Shown here in pieces: positions 14,302-23,273 of a stretch of DNA of 25,125 nucleotides. The position numbers were made by a program, and so were the translations under genes. The stretch comes from Coemansia sp. RSA 1804 (Eukaryota > Kickxellomycota > Kickxellomycetes > Kickxellales > Kickxellaceae). The notes beneath the pieces are model-generated. The model saw only the letters and a program-made list of their open reading frames with translations, had not been told where the DNA came from and made no database searches. Location: the NCBI GenBank assembly GCA_027578815.1, contig JANBTH010000227.1, forward strand, positions 1 through 25,125, in the 5' to 3' direction. Within the stretch, counting starts at the first letter, position 1, and each line of letters starts with the position of its first letter.

Positions 14302-17043
14302 ATGAGGGCCGTTCTGGCAGCGCTTGTCTATTCGATCAGCAGTATGCTGCTACTCGCAGCCGGATGCCAGGGCGTGGACCACGGAGCGTATCTCCCCGAC
14401 AGGCCATACACGGTCGGGTACTCTTCGCGCGGACTGGTTATTGACGGCGCGCCGCGGGTGCTGGTTGCCGGAGCGATCCACTATCCGCGCAGCACGCCTG
14501 AGATGTGGGACTCGCTGATGAAGAAGGCCAAGGCCGGGGGAATAAACACAATAGACACGTACGTATTCTGGAACATGCACGAGCGAACAAAGGGCGTGTA
14601 CGACTTTGCGACAGACCGCGCAAACCTGCCGCGGTTTCTGGAGACTGCGCGTCGCAACGGGCTGTTTGTCATGCTGCGCATCGGGCCGTTCGTGTGCGCC
14701 GAATGGAACTACGGCGGGTTCCCGCAGTGGCTGCGGCACGAGGACGGGATTGTGTTCCGCACGTACTCGGCGCCATTCATGGAGCACATGCGGCGCTTCG
14801 TGGCCAAGGTTGTCGCCGTGGCTGCGCCGTTCATGCCCGAGCGCGGCGGCCCCGTTGTCGCGCTGCAGATCGAGAACGAGTACGGCAACATCCAGCCGGC
14901 CTACGGGCGCGACGGCGACCGCTACGCGACGTGGTGCGGCGAAACGGCGCATGCGCTCAACGCCTCGGTGCCGTGGATCATGTGTCGCCAGTACTCGCAC
15001 GTGCCGCACGTGATCCCCACGCAGAACGACTTCTACAGCGACCAGTACCTGGAGCGGTACCGGGAGCGGTTCCCCGAGTACCCGGCGATGTGGACGGAGC
15101 TGTGGCCGGCGTGGTTCCAGCGGTGGGGCGACGCGGTGCCGTTCCGGCCGGCCGAGGACACGGCGTACGCGGTTGCGCGGTGGTTTGCGTTCGGCGGGTC
15201 GTACGTGGCATACTACATGTACCACGGCGGAACCAACTTTGGCCGCACGGCGAGTCCGTTTGTCACCACGTCGTACGACTACGATGGGTTCCTCGACCAG
15301 TACGGGCTGGAGAACTGGCCAAAGTATCTGCATCTCGCGCAGCTGCACCGCGCGCTGCTCGACAACGCCGCCGTCCTTGTCGCCAGCGCTGTGCCGGACT
15401 CCGTTGCACTCAGCGGTGGTGACGGCAAGCGTGTGTTTGCCAAGCAGTACGGCTCGTCCGATGACTATCTGGCCTTCCTGATCAACGCTGATTCTGATCC
15501 TGATCACCGCACGCCGTCCGTGCGCTTCGACGGTCTGCGGCTGAAGCTGCCGCGGTGGTCGGTGACGCTTGTGCGCAGACGGCCCGCCGACACGCGGCCG
15601 GCTGTTCTGCTGAATACCGCAACCCTGTCTGCGGCCGCCAAGTACGCGCTGGAGCATCCGCCGCGCTTCGAGCACATCGGCTCTTCGCCGCCCGATGCGC
15701 CGGATCCCGTGCGCGTCGACTCCATCCGCTGGCGCGCCGTGCGTCTGCCGGCGGCTCTCGATGCCGACGGCGCGGTGTATCTGCGGCCCCCGGAGCAGCT
15801 CTCGATAACCGACGACACCACCGACTTCCTGTGGTACCGCACAACAGCGCGCGTGCCGGCATCGTGCGCGACCAACCAGACGCTCGTGCTCCGCGATGCC
15901 GGCGACATTGCGTCGCTTTACGTGGACGGCAGGTTCTTTGGCATGCGGTACGACAAGCAGGAGGAGCTGTCGACGCTCTCCTTTGGCATTTCCGCGCTCT
16001 TTGCCACCGGCGAGACAAAGAAGAAGCCCGGGGAGGAGGTTGAGATCACGGTGCTGTCGCAGACGATGGGCATTGCGCACAACGAGTTCCACATGGAGGC
16101 CTACGCCAGGGGCCTGCTTGGCAGCGTGCTTCTGTGCGGCCACGACATAACGATGGGCTCCTGGCGTGTGAGCAAGGGGATCGAGGGCGAGCCGGACGAC
16201 GGCGACGAGATCCGGCATGGCGGCGATTTGGCTGCCGATTCCATTTCCCTCTCTCTTGCGCGCTCTTTCTGGAAGCCGTACAGCGCAGCAGCAGCAGCAG
16301 CAGCAGATAATGGAACGGAGTTCTCCAGGCTCCGGTGGTACGCAATCGACATTGACACCGATGCGCTTGTGGCTGCCGAGCAGCATGCTGCCACAGAAGA
16401 TGGCGATGAGCCGCTGCGCTACGCGATTGATATGGCGGCGATGACGAAGGGCCAGCTGTGGATCAACGGCCACCACCTGGGCCGCTACTGGCTGCGTCGC
16501 GCTCCACCCGCATCCGACGACGACGCTTTCGGCAGCAGCAGTGCCAGCATCTGCCGCAAGTGCGACTATGCCGGCTGGTACTCGCCCGGAAAGTGCCTCC
16601 GCGGCTGCGGCGAGTACACGCAGCGGTTCTACCATCTGCCCAGATCCTACCTCAACATGCCGCCATCTGGTGATGACGATGCTGGAGACAGCAAGAAAGG
16701 CAAGGAGGAGGAGGAGCGCGCCAGCAAGCCCTCTACTACTAACACCCTGTACGTGCTGGAGGAAATCGGCGGCAACCCCAGACTTATCTCCATTGCCCGA
16801 CGCGTATCCGTGCGGCCGCCTGCCTCCCTTCCTCCTTCTCCACCAGACAATGACGACGACGACGACGACGAAGATAGCGGCAGTGGCCATCGCTGGCTTG
16901 CGCTCCTCCGCCTATTGTCCCGCCTCCTGCTTGTTCTTTCTTCCTTTGCGGTGCTTGCTGCATTGGGGGGCGTTCTGGCTCTTCTGTGGAAACGCTGGCG
17001 CGATTCATCCTTCGCCCATCGTGGGTACGAGCGGATTGAGTGA
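14302..17043 (+). CDS. GH35 beta-galactosidase, plant-type, with C-terminal membrane anchor
   Basis: Retaining beta-galactosidase that should release terminal beta-galactose outside the cell or in the secretory/vacuolar lumen; 913 residues. Signal peptide about 1-23. GH35 barrel about 44-350: GAIHYPRSTPEMW (57-69), TYVFWNMHE (86-94), RIGPFVCAEWNYGGFP (126-141), QIENEYG (189-195) with acid/base E193, MWTELW (263-268) with nucleophile E266, YYMYHGGTNFGRT (304-316), TSYDYDGFLDQYG. The C-terminal jelly-roll part keeps WINGHHLGRYW, the Cys-rich CDYAGWYSPGKC-x3-CGEYTQRFYHLPRSYL block and EEIGGNP-x-LISI, all hallmarks of plant BGALs. Fungal additions are a poly-Ala run (about 661-667), an acidic Lys/Glu insert before TLYVLEE, D(6) at 851-856, a membrane helix about 870-895 and a short cytosolic tail ending YERIE, a Yxx-phi-like sorting signal. 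A type I membrane enzyme is inferred. Confidence 0.93.
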   Translation: MRAVLAALVYSISSMLLLAAGCQGVDHGAYLPDRPYTVGYSSRGLVIDGAPRVLVAGAIHYPRSTPEMWDSLMKKAKAGGINTIDTYVFWNMHERTKGVYDFATDRANLPRFLETARRNGLFVMLRIGPFVCAEWNYGGFPQWLRHEDGIVFRTYSAPFMEHMRRFVAKVVAVAAPFMPERGGPVVALQIENEYGNIQPAYGRDGDRYATWCGETAHALNASVPWIMCRQYSHVPHVIPTQNDFYSDQYLERYRERFPEYPAMWTELWPAWFQRWGDAVPFRPAEDTAYAVARWFAFGGSYVAYYMYHGGTNFGRTASPFVTTSYDYDGFLDQYGLENWPKYLHLAQLHRALLDNAAVLVASAVPDSVALSGGDGKRVFAKQYGSSDDYLAFLINADSDPDHRTPSVRFDGLRLKLPRWSVTLVRRRPADTRPAVLLNTATLSAAAKYALEHPPRFEHIGSSPPDAPDPVRVDSIRWRAVRLPAALDADGAVYLRPPEQLSITDDTTDFLWYRTTARVPASCATNQTLVLRDAGDIASLYVDGRFFGMRYDKQEELSTLSFGISALFATGETKKKPGEEVEITVLSQTMGIAHNEFHMEAYARGLLGSVLLCGHDITMGSWRVSKGIEGEPDDGDEIRHGGDLAADSISLSLARSFWKPYSAAAAAAADNGTEFSRLRWYAIDIDTDALVAAEQHAATEDGDEPLRYAIDMAAMTKGQLWINGHHLGRYWLRRAPPASDDDAFGSSSASICRKCDYAGWYSPGKCLRGCGEYTQRFYHLPRSYLNMPPSGDDDAGDSKKGKEEEERASKPSTTNTLYVLEEIGGNPRLISIARRVSVRPPASLPPSPPDNDDDDDDEDSGSGHRWLALLRLLSRLLLVLSSFAVLAALGGVLALLWKRWRDSSFAHRGYERIE

Positions 17044-18059
17044 AATGCTGCTGTTTTTTCTGTTGCTTGTTTTTACAATGGGATGGGAAAGTGAAGATGC
17101 AATTCCCTTTTTTAGCTATTCATTCCCATTCAGTCTGAATTATTATGACTCGGTGATATCCGGGCGTATGCTCTGTTTCTTATTATAAGTGGAAGAGAAG
17201 GACATCTTTAAATCAAGGTATCTGTGCAAAATGACCGAGGGCTTAGAAACATGTGCATGTTGAGCGCGGTTCTGAGTAATCACTCTCGGTTCCCACCGCT
17301 GTGGAAAGACGGAACATGACCGGGCATCATCTAATCTTTTCCTGTGCGGCTGATGCATGCATACCTCTATCGTTTCTATTCTCAGCACACGCTTTATCTC
17401 GTTTTTATACAATATGTAGCTGCTGCAGCCAGAGTTTATCTACGAGCGAGCCATGGCAGCCAAAAAAGGCTGAAAATACCAGGGAACTTGTGCCGTTTAC
17501 ATGCTGTGTAATAACCCCTGTGGTTTCTAGTTTCTCCTATATTCTTCCTCACCATATCTCCTTCTATATCATGGTAAATGTGGCGCATAATGCTATTTAT
17601 TATAATGTCGCGGAGTTGTGAATGGGAGAAAAATACTACACTTGAACCAGCGATACTTCTTTTTTAAAACAAAAAACAATTGAATCCTACCGCCTTGTAT
17701 TGTCTCATACAAATAATATCAATAATGGTGTGGAAAACAAAGCAATATTTCCCTTTTTGACATACATGCAATAGAATAATAGGAAACATATGAGCAACCA
17801 CAACAATTGCTACTTTTTTTTCCCATTCCCATCTCGTCCATGGGTTTTTCTCCTTTCGTATCAACATTTCCAGCACATGTTCAGTACGACGATTCATGTT
17901 TCTGTTATAAATACGCAAGTGGGTCAGAATCGCCTTCATACTCCATCCCTGTCTTCTACCTACCTGCCCTGTTAACATCACCCACCCTCTATTGATTGCA
18001 AAAGCATCTGTTACATTTCATAAGTTACCTGTCAATAGCCAATAATAGTACTAACAAAA
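17044..18059. other. Spacer between GH35 and small secreted protein genes
   Basis: About 1.0 kb, AT-rich. The longest open frames start at non-ATG codons and show no domain. A TATA box for the next gene lies at 17906. No RNA gene was recognised. Confidence 0.5.
17906..17913 (+). promoter_or_regulatory. TATA box of small secreted protein gene
   Basis: TATAAATA lies 154 bp upstream of the ATG at 18060. Confidence 0.5.
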
Positions 18060-18374
18060 ATGCGTTTCACATTCATAGCCGTCGCCCTCGTTGCCGCAGC
18101 AGCCGCCCTGGCCTCGCCCGTTCTGGTGCGCCGCGACATGGACGGCGCGGTTGCGGCGTTCAAAACAATCCAGGGGAGCGCCAACGACCAGGCGCTGGTG
18201 TCCAACATCAACACCTTCTTCGCCAACCTCAACGGCGTCGCCAGCACCGAGGACCTCCAGCTGGCCGCCAAGCAGGTGTCCGACCAGATCTCCGCCAACA
18301 ACCTCAACAAGGTCCCCACCTCCCAGACCGCCGCCTGGGCTGCGTCCACGCTGGTGCACTTTGTCCAGGGATGA
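18060..18374 (+). CDS. Small secreted helical protein, Kex2-type processing
   Basis: 104 residues, function unknown. Signal peptide at 1-19 (MRFTFIAVALVAAAAALAS), a short propeptide and a dibasic RR at 24-25 that fits Kex2 cleavage, leaving a mature chain of about 79 residues. The mature part has no cysteine and reads as two or three amphipathic helices (MDGAVAAFKTIQG; NDQALVSNINTFFANLNG; STEDLQLAAKQVSDQIS) and ends AAWAASTLVHFVQG. The composition resembles small secreted helical proteins common in fungi, but no named family such as HsbA or a hydrophobin can be claimed. GC-rich codons and a TATA box 154 bp upstream support a real gene. It shares with the 3413-4120 product the Ala-rich leader and the dibasic site at exactly 24-25, though the mature parts are unrelated by eye. 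Confidence 0.8.
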   Translation: MRFTFIAVALVAAAAALASPVLVRRDMDGAVAAFKTIQGSANDQALVSNINTFFANLNGVASTEDLQLAAKQVSDQISANNLNKVPTSQTAAWAASTLVHFVQG

Positions 18375-19219
18375 AAGAGAAAAATACGCTGGAGAGGGTT
18401 GGATATCTGCTGTTGTTTTTTTTCTTCCACTTTTTATATTAGTTTTATTAAAGTAGTTCTTTATCTTGTTTCTTGATATCATTATATAAATTATTCTAAT
18501 TTACTTGCTACATGCTAAAGATTGCATCTTGTACGGGCGGGGCTGTGTCGAAATCATCATTATTACAAAAACACATTGTCCTACACAACACTGCGCGGCC
18601 TGCAAAAAGTGGATTGAAATACTAGAATATGAAGAATATGTAAGATGTAGTGGCAAATGGAAATTATCCAAAAGTATGCGACTAGTGCATGAATGCTTGC
18701 AATTTGCCAATCTGCAACTGCAACTGCAACCGCATGTAGCTGTGTATCAGTTGCGTGCATGGTTATTTGCTAGATGAGGTGAAATAGAAGAGTAAAAAAG
18801 AAAAGAGAGCAGGATTTACAACCTGTTTTGCGTTTGATTGACACATTAGAAATGCATGCAATCAGGAAAGCAAAAGAAGGGGAAAAAAAAGAAACCAGCC
18901 AGCCATTATTTGTTTGTTTGTTTTCTCATCTAGCATGGTAAAGTTTTTTCCTATGCTTGTCTACAAAAAATTAAGGAACTAGTGGACGATTGGCAATCTC
19001 ACATGCAGCAAGGAAGACATAGAGAATTAATGCTGGACACATTAGAAATGGCTAGTTTGTTGCCTTTATTTATCTCCAATTTTTAACTCACTCTCCAAGC
19101 CTGGTGTCTTTATTTAACGCACTTTGATATAGCAAACCACACGACATATTCTGCGCCAGCTAGTCTGACAATTGTGCAAACCCAGCAGAAATAACAAGGT
19201 ACAAAACAGAGGGAGGGGA
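18375..19219. other. Spacer between small secreted protein and RGS genes
   Basis: About 0.85 kb, AT-rich. An open stretch at 18490-18777 (Cys/Trp/Leu-rich, e.g. CAACKKWIEILEYEEY) has no usable ATG and no recognised family. A 15-bp direct repeat gacacattagaaatg occurs at 18840-18854 and 19036-19050. Nothing else is supported. Confidence 0.45.
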
Positions 19220-20992
19220 ATGGCCGATGATACCGAGATTCTGCCAGACTGGGTTCGGGGCACGCCGAACTACAGAACCCGAGCATACGTGGTGATGGGG
19301 GTCGGGCTGGCGTACCTGCTGTTTGTGCTGGTCACAACAGCGATGTTCATAGTGGTTGCGCGGAACAAGCGAAGCGGGCTGGAGAAGCGGTCAGCCAAGC
19401 TTGTGCTGTTCCAGGCGCTCGGCTGCTACCTCGTGGGCGTGGATGGGCTTGTGACGGCGGCGCTCAACAACTGGGCGTGCTTCGGCAAGCTGTGGCTGTT
19501 TAACGTGGGCTTTGTGATGTCGCTGGCGGCGATGTCGGCGCGCGCATTCCACTTGTTTGTCGTGTACAGAGTGCACGAGCTGGCAAGCAGGCTGTCGTCC
19601 AAGGTTCCGGGCGCAATCGCCGCGTCTGGTAATAGCATCCAGAGCCAGCAGCTCGGCGGCGGCGACGGCGACGGCGACGGCGAGAGCGACGGAAGCGCCA
19701 GCAGCGCTGCGCACCAGCTCATCGACTCGGCCGGCATGATCAAGCCGGGGCGGCTCGGCTCGGCAATCTCCCGCTCAAACCCGCACGAGCGCATCCGGCT
19801 CGAGCAGCGACTCCGCAAGTACCGGCGGCTCCTGCGCTTCACCACCGACCGCGTGCTTCTGGTGTATCTCGGCCTGCTGCTTCTCTTCGCCATTGCGCTT
19901 ACGCTGGTCATTAACGCCACAGACAAGCAGTTTGCGCTGCGGCCGGTCAACATCGTGTGCGAGTTCATGTGGGGCTTCATTCCGTGTCTGGCGATAATCG
20001 TCGTGTACCTGTTCGTCGTGTTCCCGGTGATTCTCTGGCGCGTCTGGCGCAACAACGACGCCTACGGCATCCGCAACGACCTGATAGTCTGCGACACCGT
20101 TGGGATCCTCGTCATGATCACCACGCTTGTGTGGGTGCTCAGGCTCCACGAAACCCAGCAGATCTGGCCCGGCCTCTCGTTCATCTGGGTCTACGCCCTG
20201 TTCATCCACATCTCGTCGGTGCTTGTGCCGCTTGTCCACTCCATCAACCACATGCGCCGCGCGAACGACGATTCCGCCGCCTCCGATGCTGCGATTCCTG
20301 CTTCCGCCTCTGCTCCCGTTGCCTTGTTTCTTGCCACCCAGCAGCGTCCGCGCCCGGCGGGCGTGTCGCGGCGTCGCGCGGAGTTCAACGGAATGCTCGA
20401 CTCTGCGTCGGATTACCACAAGTTCCGCCAGTTTGCCGCCTCGTGCTTCTGCTCGGAACTCACGTCCTTCATTGAGGAGTACCAGGTGCTCAAGTCGCTG
20501 GTGCTTGTCCTGCTCGACCACCAGATTGCAAAGAGCGGCAACAGCCCGCACGCGAAGAGTCTTGGCTTCTCTGCGCTGGATAGCGCGGGCGAAAAGCAAG
20601 ACTCGGGCGGCGCTGGTCTCCGCCCAAACAGACTGTCGCAGAGCATCGCAGAAAGCATTCTGTCGCAGGACATGGTGGCCTTTGCAGAGTCGTTCCAGCG
20701 CACCGGCGTCACCGTCAGCATCCTCGACACCGTCAACGACAAGTATCCGGGCACCAATCCCGAGGAGCTTGTGTTTCCAAAGCAGCTGGCGGCCAAGGTC
20801 CTTGCAATCCACAGCGAGTTTGTCGACCCCGCCTCGCTTACTTCCGTCAACGCATCGCCCCATGTGGTGCGGAAAATATCTGCGCGCATCGACTCGGGCT
20901 ACTACCACGTCTCTATTTTCGACGACATCAAGGACGAGGTCCTGCTGATGCTCTACAGCGACGTCTACACCAGGTACATTGCAAAGAAATAG
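19220..20992 (+). CDS. Seven-transmembrane RGS-domain protein
   Basis: Predicted membrane regulator of heterotrimeric G proteins, 590 residues from the ATG at 19220 (the frame opens earlier but only with TTG). Seven membrane helices at about 22-47, 61-82, 90-116, 211-233, 251-274, 287-308 and 317-342. The third cytoplasmic-side loop (117-205) contains a Gly/Asp repeat (GGGDGDGDGESDGS) and a basic coil (RIRLEQRLRKYRRLL). After a linker (345-385), an RGS domain runs from about 388 to the end: YHKFRQFAASCFCSELTSF (399-417) and EEY match the first RGS helices, and VSIFDDIKDEVLLMLYSDVYTRYI the last two. An insert of about 50 residues (433-482) interrupts the domain. Architecture resembles plant RGS1 and fungal receptor-RGS proteins (GprK/RgsC-like). 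The family role is accelerating G-alpha GTP hydrolysis; the ligand is unknown. Confidence 0.85.
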   Translation: MADDTEILPDWVRGTPNYRTRAYVVMGVGLAYLLFVLVTTAMFIVVARNKRSGLEKRSAKLVLFQALGCYLVGVDGLVTAALNNWACFGKLWLFNVGFVMSLAAMSARAFHLFVVYRVHELASRLSSKVPGAIAASGNSIQSQQLGGGDGDGDGESDGSASSAAHQLIDSAGMIKPGRLGSAISRSNPHERIRLEQRLRKYRRLLRFTTDRVLLVYLGLLLLFAIALTLVINATDKQFALRPVNIVCEFMWGFIPCLAIIVVYLFVVFPVILWRVWRNNDAYGIRNDLIVCDTVGILVMITTLVWVLRLHETQQIWPGLSFIWVYALFIHISSVLVPLVHSINHMRRANDDSAASDAAIPASASAPVALFLATQQRPRPAGVSRRRAEFNGMLDSASDYHKFRQFAASCFCSELTSFIEEYQVLKSLVLVLLDHQIAKSGNSPHAKSLGFSALDSAGEKQDSGGAGLRPNRLSQSIAESILSQDMVAFAESFQRTGVTVSILDTVNDKYPGTNPEELVFPKQLAAKVLAIHSEFVDPASLTSVNASPHVVRKISARIDSGYYHVSIFDDIKDEVLLMLYSDVYTRYIAKK

Positions 20993-21028
20993 CAGAGCCC
21001 CTTAGCTGGCTGCCTTGTACAAATTAAA

Positions 21029-21034
21029 AATAAA
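21029..21034 (+). terminator. Poly(A) signal of the RGS gene
   Basis: AATAAA lies 37 bp after the TAG stop at 20990-20992, in an AT-rich stretch (aaattaaaaataaatatattt). Confidence 0.5.
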
Positions 21035-21848
21035 TATATTTATTTAACCAAATATACTATTCACTCAAAAACTGTGGATAAACTGTATGCTATGTTTCTA
21101 TCTATCTCCCGTTTGAAACTATCGTCGTAATACCGTCGGTGTGTGGAATCTGCTTTGGTGGCTTTTTAACCATATCCCCCATAATTGGAGGCGTCTTTGT
21201 CGGTTTTGGCATTTCCTTTGGCTTGAATCTATGTCACCCTTGCTTGAATTGTCAACGGATAGTAGGCTATATGTGAGAAGGAAGGAGTTTGGAGATGTGT
21301 TTGCAATGCCAAACTTTGTTGTGCTTTTATACTATTTTTCCATCCATTGCCAACCTGGTCTAGCTTTCTTTTTTGTTTAACAGAAACAGATTGGCATGAC
21401 AAACATGCAAATTAGATACCCCCACCAAACAACACAAGGCAATTGCTTCCGATGATTGCAATGTCTAATTATATGCTGGCTTCAATTGCACAAAAGAAAA
21501 AAGCGTTGTTCGGAAACTAGAAATAACATTGTCTATATTTACCTTCTTGTTAACTCTTTCTAATTACGTGTCCGAAGAATTGTTTTTGTCTTTTCTCCGT
21601 CATTACTACTAACATCCATTAGTCTAAAAATGGACAAGTAGAACGATTCGTTTGATTCTTTGCACACTGCATCGCCTTTTTATCTTTTCTAAAGCAGTCC
21701 TTGTAAAAAGGAGATGCCCACACAAGGAAGGCTTCACTTTTGAACTATTACCACGTTTCCAGCTTGTCCCACTTTGTAAATTGACAGAATAATAGTATTC
21801 CTCTATACAATAAAGATGAAAAATTACTCAACTTTTTCAGTGACATAA

Positions 21849-21855
21849 TATAAAC
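21849..21855 (+). promoter_or_regulatory. TATA box of upstream protease-like gene
   Basis: TATAAAC lies 85 bp upstream of the ATG at 21934. The paralogous gene has TATAAAT 90 bp before its ATG, so the core promoter layout appears shared. Confidence 0.5.
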
Positions 21856-21933
21856 CTTTTTTCTCTTGAATTTTTTCTCTCCGTTAATATAATTTTCCTC
21901 TTATTACTGGCTATTAATATATTCACAGACAAC

Positions 21934-22944
21934 ATGATTGCCAAGTATTTCCTTTTGTTTATTATCCTGGGTTTGCATTTTTGCGCACTGGCAGATACCG
22001 CAGAGCCGTTGTCATCCAAGAGCAAGCGGATATACAATGGGTACAATATTCAGGACGGCATAGTGCCCTCAGCTGCGTTTCTAACTGTAACCAGTCCAAA
22101 TGGATCACAAAGTCTGTGCGGCGCCACAATAATATCTCCAGAACACCTAATCACCGCCGCACACTGTCTGCAGCGGCCAAACGCCCCGTTTAACTCCTCC
22201 GTAGAGGCCACGGTCAGCTACAACAGCAACAACAAGGGTAGCCAGAAGAAGGCGACTATTCAGAACGTGTACATCAACCCCGACAGTATTACCAACGGCG
22301 CCACCAACCCGGTGTACGATATTGCTGTTATCGAGGTAGCGGAGATGAGCGGCAAGTACGCAAAGCCCATCCCCATATACATGGACACGCTGACCGAAAA
22401 CAAGTCAATTATTGCAACCGGTTGGGGCCAGAAAACCAACACCACAACGGCAAACAGCGTGACTGCGCTACAGGGGGCTGAGCTACACGTCGGTAGCCCC
22501 GACGACTGCAGCAAGTACAGCAGCGACTTTGAAACAGACAGCGATGCGCTTGTCTGCACCTTGTCACAGTCAAGCAACAACTCCAACATCTGTGTCGGCG
22601 ACGCTGGCACGCCGGCGTACATAGTGAATAGTAGTAAAAAGTCAGCCCTTGTTGGTATAGCCACCCGTGTTTTCACAGCCGACACCAACTATTGCGGAAG
22701 CGACGACGCTGCATCCATGTTTTTGCGTGCAAGCTACCACATCGATTACATTGTAAGCGTTACTGGTCTTTCCAAAGAGTATCTGAAAGGAAACTCGGAT
22801 TCGCCTTATCCACAAAGCCCGTCACATAGCAATACGGGTGTACTGGCAATTGCTCCAACACAAGATCCCGTAGAGGATGAATTCAGCTCGACATCAACTG
22901 TCTTTGTGTCAGAAACATATGTAAAGAACTTTGTACCTTTGTAG
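21934..22944 (+). CDS. Secreted chymotrypsin-fold (S1A) protein lacking the catalytic serine
   Basis: Secreted trypsin-like protein, 336 residues, intact frame, but predicted to be catalytically dead. Signal peptide about 1-20, then a propeptide ending KR (31-32) before IYNGY, equivalent to the R|IVGG activation site. H77 in LITAAHC and D129 in VYDIAVIEV are present. The serine motif, normally GDSGGP, reads G222-D-A224-G-T-P, with GCT at 22603-22605, so the nucleophile is Ala. The oxyanion glycine is kept. Cys pairs 62-78, 192-208 and 220-254 match the three conserved disulfides. The S1 pocket position (189 in chymotrypsin numbering) is Asn218, not the Asp of true trypsins. Many N-x-S/T sequons and a Ser/Thr/Pro tail from about 288 follow the domain. 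Possible roles of such homologues are decoy, binding or regulatory. It lies upstream of a broken paralogue that retains all catalytic residues. Confidence 0.88.
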   Translation: MIAKYFLLFIILGLHFCALADTAEPLSSKSKRIYNGYNIQDGIVPSAAFLTVTSPNGSQSLCGATIISPEHLITAAHCLQRPNAPFNSSVEATVSYNSNNKGSQKKATIQNVYINPDSITNGATNPVYDIAVIEVAEMSGKYAKPIPIYMDTLTENKSIIATGWGQKTNTTTANSVTALQGAELHVGSPDDCSKYSSDFETDSDALVCTLSQSSNNSNICVGDAGTPAYIVNSSKKSALVGIATRVFTADTNYCGSDDAASMFLRASYHIDYIVSVTGLSKEYLKGNSDSPYPQSPSHSNTGVLAIAPTQDPVEDEFSSTSTVFVSETYVKNFVPL

Positions 22945-23273
22945 TTTTAAATGTTGCTTTTTTAATTTTATTATACGTTATAATCCATTTTCACAGCTTT
23001 GAAATATATAATATGGTAACGCAAACCTGACATTCCAATGCACAATGTGCATTTTATGTTCTTAATTCTAAATTGCTAAAGATATAAAGGGCTTGTTCAC
23101 ATTGTATTCCAAACTCAAAAAGCATTTTATGGCAACAATAAATCGTTAGAGTCATTTTCAATGGAAATAGCTTGAAATCAGTCTATAAATGCTTTTCGAA
23201 TCTCCCGCCTCTCTCGTTTAGGCTAAATGTCTGCATTCTTACTTTTCGTCTTTTTTTGTTTCTAAAAGTTACA
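22945..23273. other. Spacer between the two protease paralogues
   Basis: AT-rich, 329 bp, with TATAAA at 23083 and TATAAAT at 23184. No other feature was seen. Confidence 0.5.
23184..23190 (+). promoter_or_regulatory. TATA box of the downstream protease pseudogene
   Basis: TATAAAT lies 90 bp upstream of the ATG at 23274, mirroring the spacing in the upstream paralogue. Confidence 0.45.

Larger units (their letters stand above)
20993..21933. other. Spacer between RGS and protease genes
   Basis: About 0.94 kb, AT-rich, with the RGS poly(A) signal at its start and the protease TATA box at its end. One open frame at 21141-21380 (Trp/Leu/Phe-rich, no domain) is unlikely to be a gene. Confidence 0.5.

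Noticed and set aside
14350..16890. 846-codon open frame on the minus strand across the GH35 gene
   Set aside because: Antisense shadow. The plus frame has full GH35 homology, and GC-rich third positions suppress stops in the opposite strand. The minus product is Arg/His/Val-rich with no domain.
18490..18777. Open frame with CAACKKWIEILEYEEY-like sequence
   Set aside because: No in-frame ATG except near the end, no recognised family, no promoter. Kept only as a remark on the spacer.
19775..20908. 377-codon minus-strand open frame over the RGS gene
   Set aside because: Shadow of a GC-rich coding region; His/Arg-rich without recognisable domains.
23195..23222. tRNA B-box-like ttcgaatctcccgcc
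   Set aside because: No A box or acceptor-stem pairing at a suitable distance upstream; it lies in the leader of the protease pseudogene.
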